Positions 30,255-41,700 of a stretch of DNA of 64,000 bases are shown one piece after another (within the stretch, counting starts at the first letter, position 1; each line of letters starts with the position of its first letter). The position numbers and the translations under genes are program-made. This DNA is from Himantopus leucocephalus. Lineage: Eukaryota; Chordata; Aves; Charadriiformes; Recurvirostridae. The notes under the pieces are model-generated. The model had not been told where the DNA came from. It was given only the letters and a program-made list of their open reading frames with translations, and ran no database searches. The stretch lies in the NCBI GenBank assembly GCA_003993805.1, contig RSEF01000003.1:44816004-44880003 (forward strand), given 5' to 3'.

Positions 30255-30330
30255 TGAGTCCAGCCCTGGGCAACCTGGTCTGACCTATTGAATTTCCTTC
30301 CCAACTGAATTATCCTGTGATCTCATGATA
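30255..30330 (+). repeat. CR1 3' end remnant, internally deleted
   Basis: 'gggcaacctggtctgacc' is followed closely by 'ttccttcccaactgaattatcctgtgat', the CR1 terminal order with the intervening 'ggttggac-agatgatc' part missing. It lies just beyond the URB2 poly(A) region. Confidence 0.5.
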
Positions 30331-31033
30331 ATCAAAAAGTCTGACTACTTAGTGCTCTGGTCGATTTACTGTCATTAAGCAATTACACTTAGTCATCTGA
30401 GCTGTGGTCGCTCTCAGTGTACATTTTCATCTTGTGACAAATGCTAAGTACCAAGACCTATCTGAGACCTCTTTGGTCTAAGCTCAGCCTTGGTGCTTTG
30501 TGTTCACTCTAGGTTAAGAGCAAGCCCTGGACTTATTGCAACTCTGCTGACAGTAATTTAATAAGCTATGGTAAATTAATCATATTTGAGCCTGTAAGAA
30601 GCTTTTTCAAATAGTTCCTTTCATTAACTAAACTGCAGAAGTTTATTTTGTTGAAAATGATAGCGACTAAAAGATCCAACCTTCTATGAAAGTGGTAAAA
30701 CAATCTTCACACGTGCGTGCAGTAGCAAGAACTCAATGCTCTCACATGATTATCTGCTTTGATCTACAGGTAGGGGGTGGGCAGAGGAAGACTGGAATGT
30801 GGCTTACCACTTTTAGTGGGTCGGTCTGCCTCATAGCAAGGTCCAAAGGACGAAGTTTGGCTGAGGCGGGAGACTCCATGTGTCACAGACAAGGGAGGTG
30901 AGCAGGGCTATGGGGGAGCTGTGGCAGGTAGAGCTGGACCTTGGGGCAGGCAGGGCAGGGGTATGGCATGGCAGCTGCTGTCTGACATAAAGCCCTTCCT
31001 GCTCCTTCTGCACTGCCCCACTGGCTGTGGCCC
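30331..31033. other. Intergenic, unique
   Basis: No gene or clear repeat recognised. Composition shifts to GC-rich from about 30760 onward into the SMPDL3B-like relic. Confidence 0.6.
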
Positions 31034-31302
31034 TGGCAGGGCACTTTCTGGCACATCACAGACCTCCACTGGGACCATGACTAGGATGTGGTGTCAAGTC
31101 CCTGGCCCATGGGTGGCTCGTGGATGGTGCCTACCACTGGCCCTGGGGCAGCTACCTCTGCAACTCACACTGGTGCCTGCTCACGTCCTCCATCTTTGCC
31201 ATATGGAGCCTCCTGTGCTGGCTAAACTTCATCCTTTGGACTGGAGATGATCCTCCTCATGTCAAACAAGAAGCTTGGAGAGAAAGTTTTGATACTGTGT
31301 AA
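31034..31302 (+). pseudogene. SMPDL3B-like phosphodiesterase pseudogene fragment
   Basis: Two frames carry pieces of the acid sphingomyelinase-like phosphodiesterase 3 family, closer to 3B than 3A. The first, at 31040-31081, reads GTFWHITDLHWDHD and then a stop; it corresponds to the conserved KFWHIADLHLDPDY, including the metal-binding D-x-H. After a frameshift, about 31132-31299 reads WPWGSYLCNSHW...NFILWTGDDPPHV, matching PWGDYLCDSPW...DFILWTGDDTPHV, including the metal-binding GD. The following ESFDTV ends in a stop. Intact family members are about 450-460 residue secreted or GPI-anchored enzymes; only the N-terminal part of the catalytic domain is present. A 'ctggcag|gg' before the homology and 'gtaagc' after it resemble splice sites, hinting at a genomic rather than a retro copy. 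A hydrophobic MAWQLL...FLLLLH stretch just upstream could be a signal-peptide relic. Confidence 0.7.
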
Positions 31303-33224
31303 GCGCTGTTCAGAAGTAGCCACCACAGTGGTGCGTTATCAACACTGTTCTAGCCACAAACGCAAAGCGCAGCACCATATGGGCTGCTACGAAGCAACAC
31401 ACTGTACACCACTGTGCATTTTCTGTATTTTATTTCAAAGGTGAAAAGCTGATGTGGGCCAGCACTGGGAAGGGCAATGACTGCTGCCCCACCAGGCTGT
31501 GTGTCACTGAAGTGCCCGGTAGGTCCCAGAAGGGAAACGTGTATGAACTGGGTGCAGCGAAATGGGCACCAAAGGGAGGGGGGTCTCCAGGATGAAGACA
31601 GCTAATAGCGAGTAAAACGAAGGAAGGTTGTAAGTTTTGGGAAAGGATCTGGAAAGAACAGTGAAAAAAGGAGAGCTAGGTTTGGAGCAGGGGAGGAAGG
31701 AAGTGAGGTAGCATCTCTGGCATGTAAGTGATGTAGCTATATGGTTGCAAGCCACGCACATAGCTCAAAAGCTTCTGGGTGTAGACCACAAAGTAAATAA
31801 CATCTTACTCATCACTTTAAAGGAGGTAAACTGCTTGAGTTGATATCTGTTTTTTCATTAATACTAACTTTTAAAATTTTAGCAATTTTAACTTCTTGGC
31901 TTGGAAATGAAAACATGTAGCTGACTTACATGGATGGGGTGAGAGAAATAACAAATTCCTACTATAAAAAGGACACAGTGCTTGAGTGAGTGAAAAACTG
32001 AAACCCTGCCACAATTAAATCTTTATTTCAAATATGCTGTGCAACTGCCACTTATCCCACAGCCCTCCTCCTCCAGGCTAAGCAGTGGCAGTTCTGAAAT
32101 ACAAAGCAGCATTTCTGTGTAGAAGCTACAAACGGGTTAAAAAGAAGGCTGTATTTCACTTGCTAATCCTAGGTCTTTGTCCAAGAACTGCTCTGGGTTT
32201 TTTTAGCTAGAATAAATTAAGTCACTGGCAGAGGACCACCTGCTGAGAAAGCAGGCTTTGTTTTATTGAGTACATTCCCATGTGGGTGCAGTGTTCCTCT
32301 TTTGTCACACGATGGAGCCATCCTGCAAGGGTACAAAAGCACCATCTGAAATCACAATTTTGGAGTCCTTTCTCCTAGGCTGGGTTAGTTCATGAGCTCT
32401 GAGCGCCAGGAAGGTAAAGGGTATGGAAGAAGCACCATCTCAGGGCTAAAGCACAGGACTGCGACCTTTGTTTCACTTGAGTGTTAGCTTTGTGTGAGTG
32501 AACCTACAAGCACAATCCTTAGAGGCTTCTGCAGCAGTTACATCTTGGCCAGATTTCTAACAGTTGATGCAGAACATCTCTTCCGAGGGCTCTTCTCGAT
32601 GCTGCTGAACTGACAGAAATGCCTCCCATAGGCAGAGCTCGCAGGCTGGGATATCAGGGTCCTGCTGGCTGTGCCGCAGGCTCAGCCGGTGGCTCTGGGT
32701 GTGGTGTTAGTTACTCGTGCCCAGGCAGTGCCCAAGTCTGCTGTGCCAAAACTAGCTCAAATAAAAAGTAGGAGACAGGAAGGGCAAGAAGAACAGTCAT
32801 GGCTGGCATAGATCAGGTTGGTTTTATTTATCCCTTGTTTTTGTGTAGCTGCCGTGAAAATCAGCTGATTTTTCTATTTCTCTGGTGGTGGGGCTTGGTG
32901 CTTGATTTATCTTGCTATTGTGGGTAGAAATGACAAAAAAGATGATGATGTAAGATGGTAGAAATTATTTTGCTGGTTTAGAAAGAAGTTATTTTTCTTG
33001 TTCTTATCTGCTGGGAGAAGACAACATACTGAGTACTTTCCTTCAAGTTTGAAATGGATGAGTAACTTCCTATTTGTTTGCTTCTTGATGTGGGTCCGGG
33101 GCTGCTGGATAACAGAAGGCTCCTTCCAAAGCTTCCTTTATGGGTTCAAACGTAATAGCGTGAAATAAGGAGTACTTTGAGAGATTCCTATATCATTACT
33201 GTTGAACCATTAAATGTCTACAGT
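31303..33224. other. Intergenic, unique
   Basis: No coding homology or clear repeat recognised. The phosphodiesterase similarity does not continue into this stretch. Confidence 0.6.
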
Positions 33225-34110
33225 GATAATAGTTTGCTGATGATACCAAACTGAGCGGGGAAGTGGGCGGACAATTCAGAAGGGAGAGCCACCCTGCAGG
33301 AAGACCTGGATAGGCTGGAAGAGTGGGCTAACAAGAACCTTATGAAATTCAGCAAAGACAAATGTAAGGAAAACATAATCCAGGAGAGCAGCACAGGCTG
33401 GGATCTACCTGGCTGGGGAGCAGCACTGTGGAAAGGGGCCTGGGGGTCCTGGCAGACAGCAAGTTCGATAGGAGTGAACAGTGTGCTGCAGCGGCTAAGA
33501 AAGCCAACAGGATGCTGGGTTGCATTGACAAGGGCATCACCAGCAGAGATAAAGAAGTCATTATCACAATCTACTCAGCACTCGTCAGGCCACACCTTGG
33601 AAAATGTGTTCAGTATTGGTCGCTGCTATACAAAAAGATGTGGACAGGCTGGAGAGGGTCCAGAGAAGGGCCGCAAAGATGATGGACTGGAAGGACTGGG
33701 AAGCCTGACGTATAAGGAAAGACTGAGAGAATTGGGTTTGTTCAGCCTTGAGAAAAGAAGGCTTAGGGGTGACCTTATCACCATATTCCAGTAATTAAAG
33801 GATGGCTACAAAGAAGACAGAGACTCCCTTTTTACAGGGAGTCACATGGAAAAGATGAGGTGTAACGGGTACAAGTTACTCCTGGGGAGATTCTGGTTGG
33901 ACAAAAGGGGAAATTTTTTCACAATGAGAACAATCAGCCATTGGAATAATCTCCCCAGGGAAGTGGTGGGTTCCCCAACATTGGACACTTGTAAGATTCA
34001 CCTGGAAAGGATGCTGGGCCATCTTGTCTAGACTGTGCTTTTGCCAAGAAAGGTTGGACCAGATGATCCCCAAGGTCCCTTCCAACCTGGTATTCTATGA
34101 TTCTATGATA
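33225..34110 (+). mobile_element. CR1 LINE, 5'-truncated copy (about 890 bp)
   Basis: It begins inside the reverse transcriptase at the FADDTKLS catalytic motif (33233) and continues through ATLQEDLDRLEEWANKNLMKF. It then has KKANRMLGCIDKGITSR and YSALVRPHLGKCVQYW, followed by the conserved 3' region. It ends with 'aaggttggaccagatgatcc', 'aaggtcccttccaacctgg' and the octamer tail 'attctatgattctatgata'. Several frameshifts and stops make it non-functional. The 5' truncation is typical of CR1. This is the longest and least diverged repeat in the window. Confidence 0.95.
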
Positions 34111-37100
34111 ATAGCTATGCTGGGATTCTATAATCTCTGTGCGTCATAGACTTTTAAGAACACTTGCCTTGAGGTGCAACAATTGCTTTTCTACTTGAAG
34201 CAGATTCTAGCCATTCAGGTGGAGAACTGCACTTGTGTCCTGAACAGTGTTTGCAAGCATGGAGAAATGATTTTTTAATTTTTTTTTTTTTTCAGTGAAA
34301 TGACTGCTTGATTTTTTTCAATAAGAAACATACAAAAGTGCGGTTGTATCATTCTTGGCAGTGCTGATACTTGCAGCTGTATGATCAGTGAAATATTCTG
34401 CAAATGGTTTAAGTTTCCAAAAAGGAAGAAGCTCCTGTTATTGTATCTACCCTGTAAGATTTATGTCACAGGCAAGTGGCAGTGAAACCTGCCTTGCTGT
34501 GGAGTAGTACTGATTTCTATTCACATACTTTTTTTAAAGGATTAAAGGGGTGTGTGTGTGTGTGTGTGTGTGTGTGACTTTAAAGTGTGGAAAATTTGTG
34601 AAAGAAAGTGTGTCCCTGTGACCTTCTCAGAGCTTTTAGTCTAGGAGGGCCCTCTAGCAAGCCCCTTGACAGTTCTTCAGGACAATTTGAGAAGAATAAC
34701 TAGAGGTATTCCAACTGCCTGAGCTGTATTGCTATCCCTTTCCTCCTGAAGAAGGATGCTGACTTTTTTGTACCTATTTCTAAAGATGGTAACAAATGAA
34801 AATGGCAAAATCCATTTTGTCTTTTGTGGGCATCTTTTAATGCAAGCATTGAGTGGCAAGAGATACAGGTCTGCAAGGACATTCCAGCAGTGGCTGCTTG
34901 GTCCTTTCTAGGTAGAGTTGTGTCAGAAAAGCCTTACTCTGACATGTAGTTCTGGGGCTTTTAAGATTGGTGGAGACCAACTGCTGCCCCAAAGCAATTG
35001 GCATTGGTTTGATTACTTTTTGTAGAAGTTGGATTCAGAATTGCTTCTTGAAGGGAGAAGTTCCACAGATGATCTGCTCTGAACTGGACATCTTGTGGAG
35101 GTTGCCACAGAGCCTGGGCCCTCTTTTTCCAGCAGGAAATTCATTGCAATGCCTTTTCCGCTCTTCCCCACAAACAGAAGACGGGTCTTTCTGCTGAGAG
35201 CTGGTGGAGAGGATTTGGAAAGCAAGCAAAGAATAAAAGGAGAGGGAAATTGGGAACATGTCCCCTGTTAATTCATCCAGCAGCTGAGTTTTCTCTTAGG
35301 TTCTGGCACCCCTCCTTTTATTTCTGCAGCCTGCACTTGAGGGATTGGTTCTGCAGGCTTTCACAGAGCTGTGCTGGGGCTTCTCAGGAATGTGCACAAA
35401 GCCAAACATTGCTGTCCTAAAGATGAGGACCATGGGCTGCTTCCGCTGTAGGGAAGGAGAGAAGAAAAAGAGCAAGAATGGGGGTCTGGGATGCAGTCAG
35501 ACTATTGCCAGGGCTCTTTGCTGATGAGATGACTTTGTTAATGATCTGATTTTGGGTAGGAATCAGCAGCTTACAAGAAGGAAAGAAGCTCCTGGTAGTT
35601 GAAAGCAGAGCAGCTTTGCAAACCAGGCTGTTCCTGGTTTTCAGTGCATCTTAAGTATCCGTTGCTTTATTTGGCGTACTACGAGCACCTAGAAACCTCT
35701 CTGGGTGCTCCATGTGCGCAGCAGTGCAAACTGTGAGCGGGCACTCGCTGTCCTAACACACTGCCAGGTGTGAGAGACTGTGGGTGGGAGAAGAAACAAC
35801 ATTGCGGGGAGAAGTGATTGATTTGTGTTTAGTTTTTCATGCCGGTTTTAGAGCAGCGTGTGGGAGTTACCTTCAGCAACCTCAGGGAATAGTATTGTTG
35901 GGTTTGGGTTTTGTTAATATGCCAGGAAAAGGAAGGAAGAGTAAATGACCATGTTACAAAAAAATAAAATTCTCATGCTGAGGCACAAACAGGCAAATCC
36001 ATAAAAGACAATTTGATCAACTGATCAGTTGGTAAGTTCTGTGGCCTGCGCAAACAAAGCCTCAGCTTTATCAGACAGTGTATTAACTCATGGAGGGAAG
36101 GCTGATTTATTACTCTTCATCCAGTCAGTAATTGTCAGCCTGTAATCCCCTGAAGGGGAAGTAGCCATCCGTGCTTATCACTTGACGAGTGACACTAGAA
36201 CAAACAGGTGCTGATTTTAGCCTGGCAAAAAAACTGTGTCCACTTGAGCACAACTGGTCTGTCCAAGAGCGAGGAGCTGCGGCTTGGTCCTGTTCAGGAG
36301 GCACAGGGGTGCAGTTGACTCCGAGCACCCGCGGCTGGGAGTAAACCTCAGGGCTTTGGTGGGGCTTTGTTCCTGCATCTGCTGCAGGTCACCTCTGTGC
36401 TTCGCTTGCCGAGGCTTTACATTCTTTGGCCTCTGACAGAGACTTGAGTCTTCCCCGTAGGGGATTCGTGAGGTTTGCAGAATGTTTAATGCTCTGTGGG
36501 TACCTGGGTGAACTGAGGTTATTTTTTTTAATGCTACAGAGGTGAGCGATACAGCATTATTCGGTTTATTCGCAATATGTCAAGTGATAACCAGAAAATA
36601 TGTAGACTGACAGCATAATTTCTGTCCCTTTTGTCCTCCCACCAGACGTATGTGAAACTTGCTATTGTTTTAGTGTGCGTTTTACTTTATTTTCCAGGGT
36701 TTGTTGAGACTGCTCAGTGTTTTCAGGAGACAGCTATGCAAATGTGAGCTGCTAGTACCTGATCTCTTCAGACTGATGTTTTAAAATATGTTCATTAAAG
36801 TTTTCATAACATAAGCCCATAATAATGAGGGCCTAGAGTAGGTGCCTCCTGGTACCACAAGCAAAGGAAATGTGTGTCTAAGAACCCTGTTATTAGCAGC
36901 TCGTATTTTGTTTATGCAGTGACATCTAAGAGACTTTCTAAGCAACTTATTTTCCCTTGCTGTAAAGGCAGATTTCTTACTGCAGCAAGCGGCAAATCTG
37001 TTCTTCAGATCTCAGCCTGTGCTGGATGAGGAGAAACCTGGAGAGGAGAAATACTTTTGTTCCTGAGCCATGGAAACTTCACCAGCTGGAAATCTCCTTT

Positions 37101-38602
37101 GACCCACGTGCCCTTTCACTGCAACAGCTAGGGATTATCATCTGTCAAGGTATTTCTGGCTGCGCTCCTGCCCTAAGCTGCTGGTTCTCTAAAAGCATCA
37201 GCAGACCTGTTACATCCCGTCTATTAGCAAGGGGACTGTCCCAGCAGCTCTTATTTGAGGGGAGACTCTTCGCATACTAAGAGTTGGGAAAACCCATTAG
37301 TGTGAGTGGTAAGAAATTAACTTCCAAGGTGTGAAGTTTCAATTTGTTCTTTCTAGGTAAGCGTAATGGTATTATAGCTGGGCAGTGTATCCACAGACCG
37401 TGAACGAACTGCATTAAATGGTTCTTCCTGGCACCCCTCCATTCCTGTTTTTGGAGGAGAATATGTAGCTGTGTTGTCTTAACACAGGTGGTATCTGGAA
37501 GATGAATTAACTTCTACATGCAGGTCCAGGGTATTGAGGAGTAATTGTGGTACGTGTATCTTTTTCCCTGCCACACTGCAGTAGCGGTAATGTTTAGAAT
37601 TAGCTTCTGCACATGATTCCTAGGGACTTCAGAGGGCAGAAACGTGCCCTTAGCGCTCACGGCATTTTTCATCTTCAAAGTGCATTATAATCATTAATAC
37701 ATTAATTAGGCATTCTCCCCTTCCTTCCTGCTAACAAGGTTTATTAAGCTGAATGTATTTATCTTTGGGCAGCTTCTACAAGCAATTGAATGAATAATTT
37801 TCCTAATAACTTTAATAGCAAAGACATGAAAGGGAACAGGAATGATGAGAAGAACAAGAGACCGAGGTAAATAAAGCTGCACTATGAAAGGAGAGGAGCA
37901 ATTTCATTCTAGGTGTAACTCCACCTACCCCTGCAACTCCCAGCTGGCAGCTGCGCAGCCTTTGTTGCTTCTGTCTCCCTGAACATACATGTAATTGCAC
38001 ATCTATGCAACATTTATGCTAGCACACACAAATGCAAAAAAAAAAGAGGTCAGAGATGACTGGGACCTGCAGGAAAGGAGAACGTGAAAATAGCATGCAA
38101 TTGCAAGGTGAATAAAACCTATATGAAAGTTTGACTTTTACATATGCTTACAAAGTCTTAGGTGTTTTTATGAGAACCAGTATAACCTAGCAGAGTATTT
38201 CACAAGGGGTGAGTTGCAGGACCCAAGAGGTGGAAAAATGTCATGAAAGACTATGTCAGGGGGTTTAAGGCCTGGAAAACTTTATACTAAAGCAAATGAA
38301 ATCTTTCTTTCCTTCTCCATCTTTACCCCTCAACCATTGTCTGTTGTGCCCTCAAAGCACACGCAAAAACACGGGCTATGGATGTTACCACGTGTATGCT
38401 CTTTTGCTCCTACTCTCACCGTAGGTGTTGGTGGAAAGACATAAAATGTTTGCTTGGAATAAGGACACGCCCCCAAAAAAGCTCTCAGACTCAGTGATTT
38501 AGTGGCTGGGATGCTGCACTGTGAGTTCAGTGATTTGCATCTTAGGCAGTGCGCTGCCGCTTGCTAAGTGGTTTCACCTCTGTCTTCCTCCTGTCTTGTT
38601 TA
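34111..38602. other. Intergenic, mostly unique
   Basis: Contains a poly-T run near 34277, the (TG)13 at 34551-34576, and AT-rich unique segments (36560-36860 and 37660-37830). The segment at 36560-36860 includes an ATGCAAAT octamer near 36737; the one at 37660-37830 has TAATTA-type motifs. No gene recognised. Confidence 0.6.
34551..34576. repeat. (TG)13 microsatellite
   Basis: Thirteen perfect TG units, directly read. Confidence 0.95.
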
Positions 38603-38760
38603 TTTAGATTCACAAGCTTAAGACCAGAAGGGACTACTAGATCATCTGACCAGAACTCTTGTGTATCACATCACAGTCCATTGAGCTTGATATAGTTACT
38701 GCTGTAGCCAGCCCAATAACCTGTGGGTAGTTGCAACATATCTTCCACAAAGCCAAATTT
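38603..38760 (-). repeat. Ancient amniote CR1 fragment, reversed
   Basis: 'gattcacaagcttaagaccagaagggactactagatcatctgacc' follows the reverse complement of old CR1 3' ends common in turtles and crocodilians ('aaggccagaagggaccattgtgatcatctagtctgacc' form). It is strongly diverged, so the insertion probably predates birds. Confidence 0.6.
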
Positions 38761-41700
38761 TTGACATTAAGTTCTTCAGGGCAGGAGTTGTATTCTATCC
38801 ATGCTTTTAGTAGAGCTTCTCAGCAGTGCTATTAAACCAACATCAACACCAAGAAAACCAACAACAAGTGTAATACCAATAACGTTAATGATAATAAAAT
38901 CTATTAATATTTTATTGGTTAAGCTTGCAAAGATTTTTGTTTTTCCTAAGCTGTGAAGCCAGCCACTATATATGAACTGTAGCCTTCAGAAAGGAGATTG
39001 AGAGGTGGCTTTTCAATTCTGGTATGCAAATACTTCTGCAGGGCAACAAACCAGGTATTGGGAAGACTCTTTAATGCAGTGGAGGAGGTTGTAACAAAAA
39101 ACCCCAACGTAGCTGGGAGCTGTTCTCCAGCAACACACATTTGCAGTAACTTGCAAATAGTTATTGAGCTCCATACAGCAGTAAGGGAGTAAAATGTTAC
39201 AGCTAATAGCATACAGGATAAATGCTATGAGTCTGAAATGTAGATTTTATTACACATGGAGAATCAGCCCTGTTCTTACATCTCTTAATTCCTAATTTAA
39301 AGTTCGAGTAGTCTGCTTGTGCCACTTTGAGGAAAAGTGGCTTGCCAAATTGAGCAAATACTTCGGGTTTTTTTGGTAAGAATTCTTTCAGCTAGTGTGG
39401 ATTTGACACTCCCACAGCTTCATTCAAACTCTGTCAGACCAGGAAGATGTTTGTCAGCATCCTCTTTTACTGAAAAAGCTAACCTAGTCTGAAATATTGA
39501 AGGAAGAAAACCTTGACTTAAAATAGAAGTGTTTGTGACAGGACAATGTCATAGGAATGGAAGGATCCTTCTTAACCACCTGCCTGGTTGTCAGAGGAGC
39601 TCATCTCTTCCCCTTGACACCTTTGGCTGTGTAGAGTTTGCCATGGACTGCCTGCAGGCTGCAAAGGGAGTGGAGGAGACAAGCACGTGCACTGAGAAGT
39701 GACCAAAGTTTATTTGCTGCAACAGGAGCAGCGCCCACCACCACCACTGGCAGTCAGTTCTTACAGCCCTCGGGTGGAGGAGCTTCAGCTGGTTTGACTG
39801 AAGCACTGTAGGGCCTTATCAATGCCACTGCACCCTGTTGGAGGTTACTTTCCTCATGGCAGCATCAGTGGAGCAGAGCTGTTGTCTCAGCTGAGACCCT
39901 GCAGCTCTGAGCCTCATCCATTACCCCAAACCACCAGGGAAGATGGTTTAAAATAACATACCAAGTTGCTGGGAAGCCAACACACCTCTGCTCTCTATGG
40001 TCCCTGCTGCGGGGCGGTGGTCTTTGGCAGCCAGGCAGGACAAACATGGCTGGTGAAACTCAAGGTAGTACCTGAAAGGGAAGCACCTAAGTCTGACAGA
40101 GTTGCCCTTGAAGTCCCGGGCACTGCTGGTCCTGCACGCTCAGGGTGGAGCTCAGCCCTGTCCCGAACCTCCCACCCTGCCCAGCAGTATGGCTGTGCTG
40201 CAGATGGAGGTGCCCACAGAACCAGCAGGCAAACTAGCTCTCAGCTGGTTTCCCACAATGGCCAAAGCTCAAAAGTCAGGCTTCAGGCCTGGCTACTAAT
40301 TGCCTTGGGTGGGGATGATGCCTTCTTTTTAGCTCTTATTATCCTGGCACCACAGGTACTGCCACCACACCTACCTTGCTGGCTGAAGCACAGCCAGGAG
40401 CACTGTGGTCATATCTCTGATGGCAAAGCAGACATGCCTTGGCTTTAAGATGTTGTTTTGGGCTTCAGCACAAGAATGGATTCTCTTTCTTATGGCAGCA
40501 TGGGAGTTACTCAGACTTTGCAGCAAGAGAGAGAAAGGAGGGAGTGAAACTGGACTGGACTGGAGTTTGTGGTTGCAGGGCTTGTGATGCAGTTTCCTCT
40601 TGGTAGTCAGGACTGAGCTTTCAGCCTGGTTCAGTGAATGAGAAGTAGATGAGCCCCTAAGGCTTCATTACTTTCAGGTGCAATGACAACACCCTGTTGT
40701 TTAGGAACCAAAAAGATTGGGAGTCCATCCTTTTGGGACAATCTTGAAATGAAACATTCACAAGTTCAGATGCAAGTCTGTTTCAGGGTGTTGTTTCAAA
40801 GCCAGTAGGAAACATCCAAGTAGAAAACATGCAGGAAGGCAGCAAAGTAGAAATCCCCAGTGCAACTCAGTTCAAAGCAAGGTCTGCCCTGCTGTTTCTA
40901 TTTATGGTACTTCAAGAATGTGTTTATTTTGTTATTACAAGAGACAGCTGGGATGGGAATTGCAGTGTGCAACAGGACAGGTTAAAACAAAAAAGCACTG
41001 CCACGGTAGCCCCTTCTTCCTTTTCCTTTGGAGCCAATGTAGACTGCAGGTGAGCAGTGCCACAATGAGACTAATTTCTTGCAGCTGACAGATGTTAGCC
41101 AGAGTGGTGGATTTCCAGAGCTTTAAAAAGCAGCTCTTGAAGACTACGTGGTACGTGTTACAGTGTGGGTGGTTTGGATTCCCACTGGACGTGCTACTCT
41201 TCCCTGTCAAGGTGTTTAGCACTGGATGTGAGCCCTACCCAGCTGTGGCCTGTTAGCAACGGCAGCATAAGCTGGGATGTGGAAAGTATGGGCTCCTTGT
41301 GTTGTAGCCTTTATATAAGGTAACATCTTCCACCACTCTTTGATCAAAGGTTGAGGTGGCTTTATGCTCAGCTTTTGTGGCTACCTAGGCTCACGAGCCT
41401 TCATCTTGCCCAGGTTCTAATCCTCGGTGCTGGGCAGGGTTACCTCTGTCAAGCTGCTTATCCTCCTTGCTAAGTGCTGTATCCCAGCATCTGCAGTATT
41501 TCACCCCTTCCTGCACTTCCTCTGTTTGCGTAATGAGTGCAGAAATAATTTTTGCCTGCTGTACAGCATTCTTTAGGTTCCAGAAATGCAGGCTATTATT
41601 GTGACTGTTAAAGAAAAGCAAAGCTGCAGCTCAGTACAGAGTGTGAAATGTTCCCCTAGTCAGATATGGTAACTACATCCATAACTCTCAGGCTTCTGAG

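Noticed and set aside
31034..31302. A live SMPDL3 gene exon
   Set aside because: An internal stop, a frameshift and no continuation of the catalytic domain downstream.
33342..33794. 150-codon open frame as a separate gene
   Set aside because: It lies inside the CR1 copy and mixes correct and shifted frames of its reverse transcriptase region.
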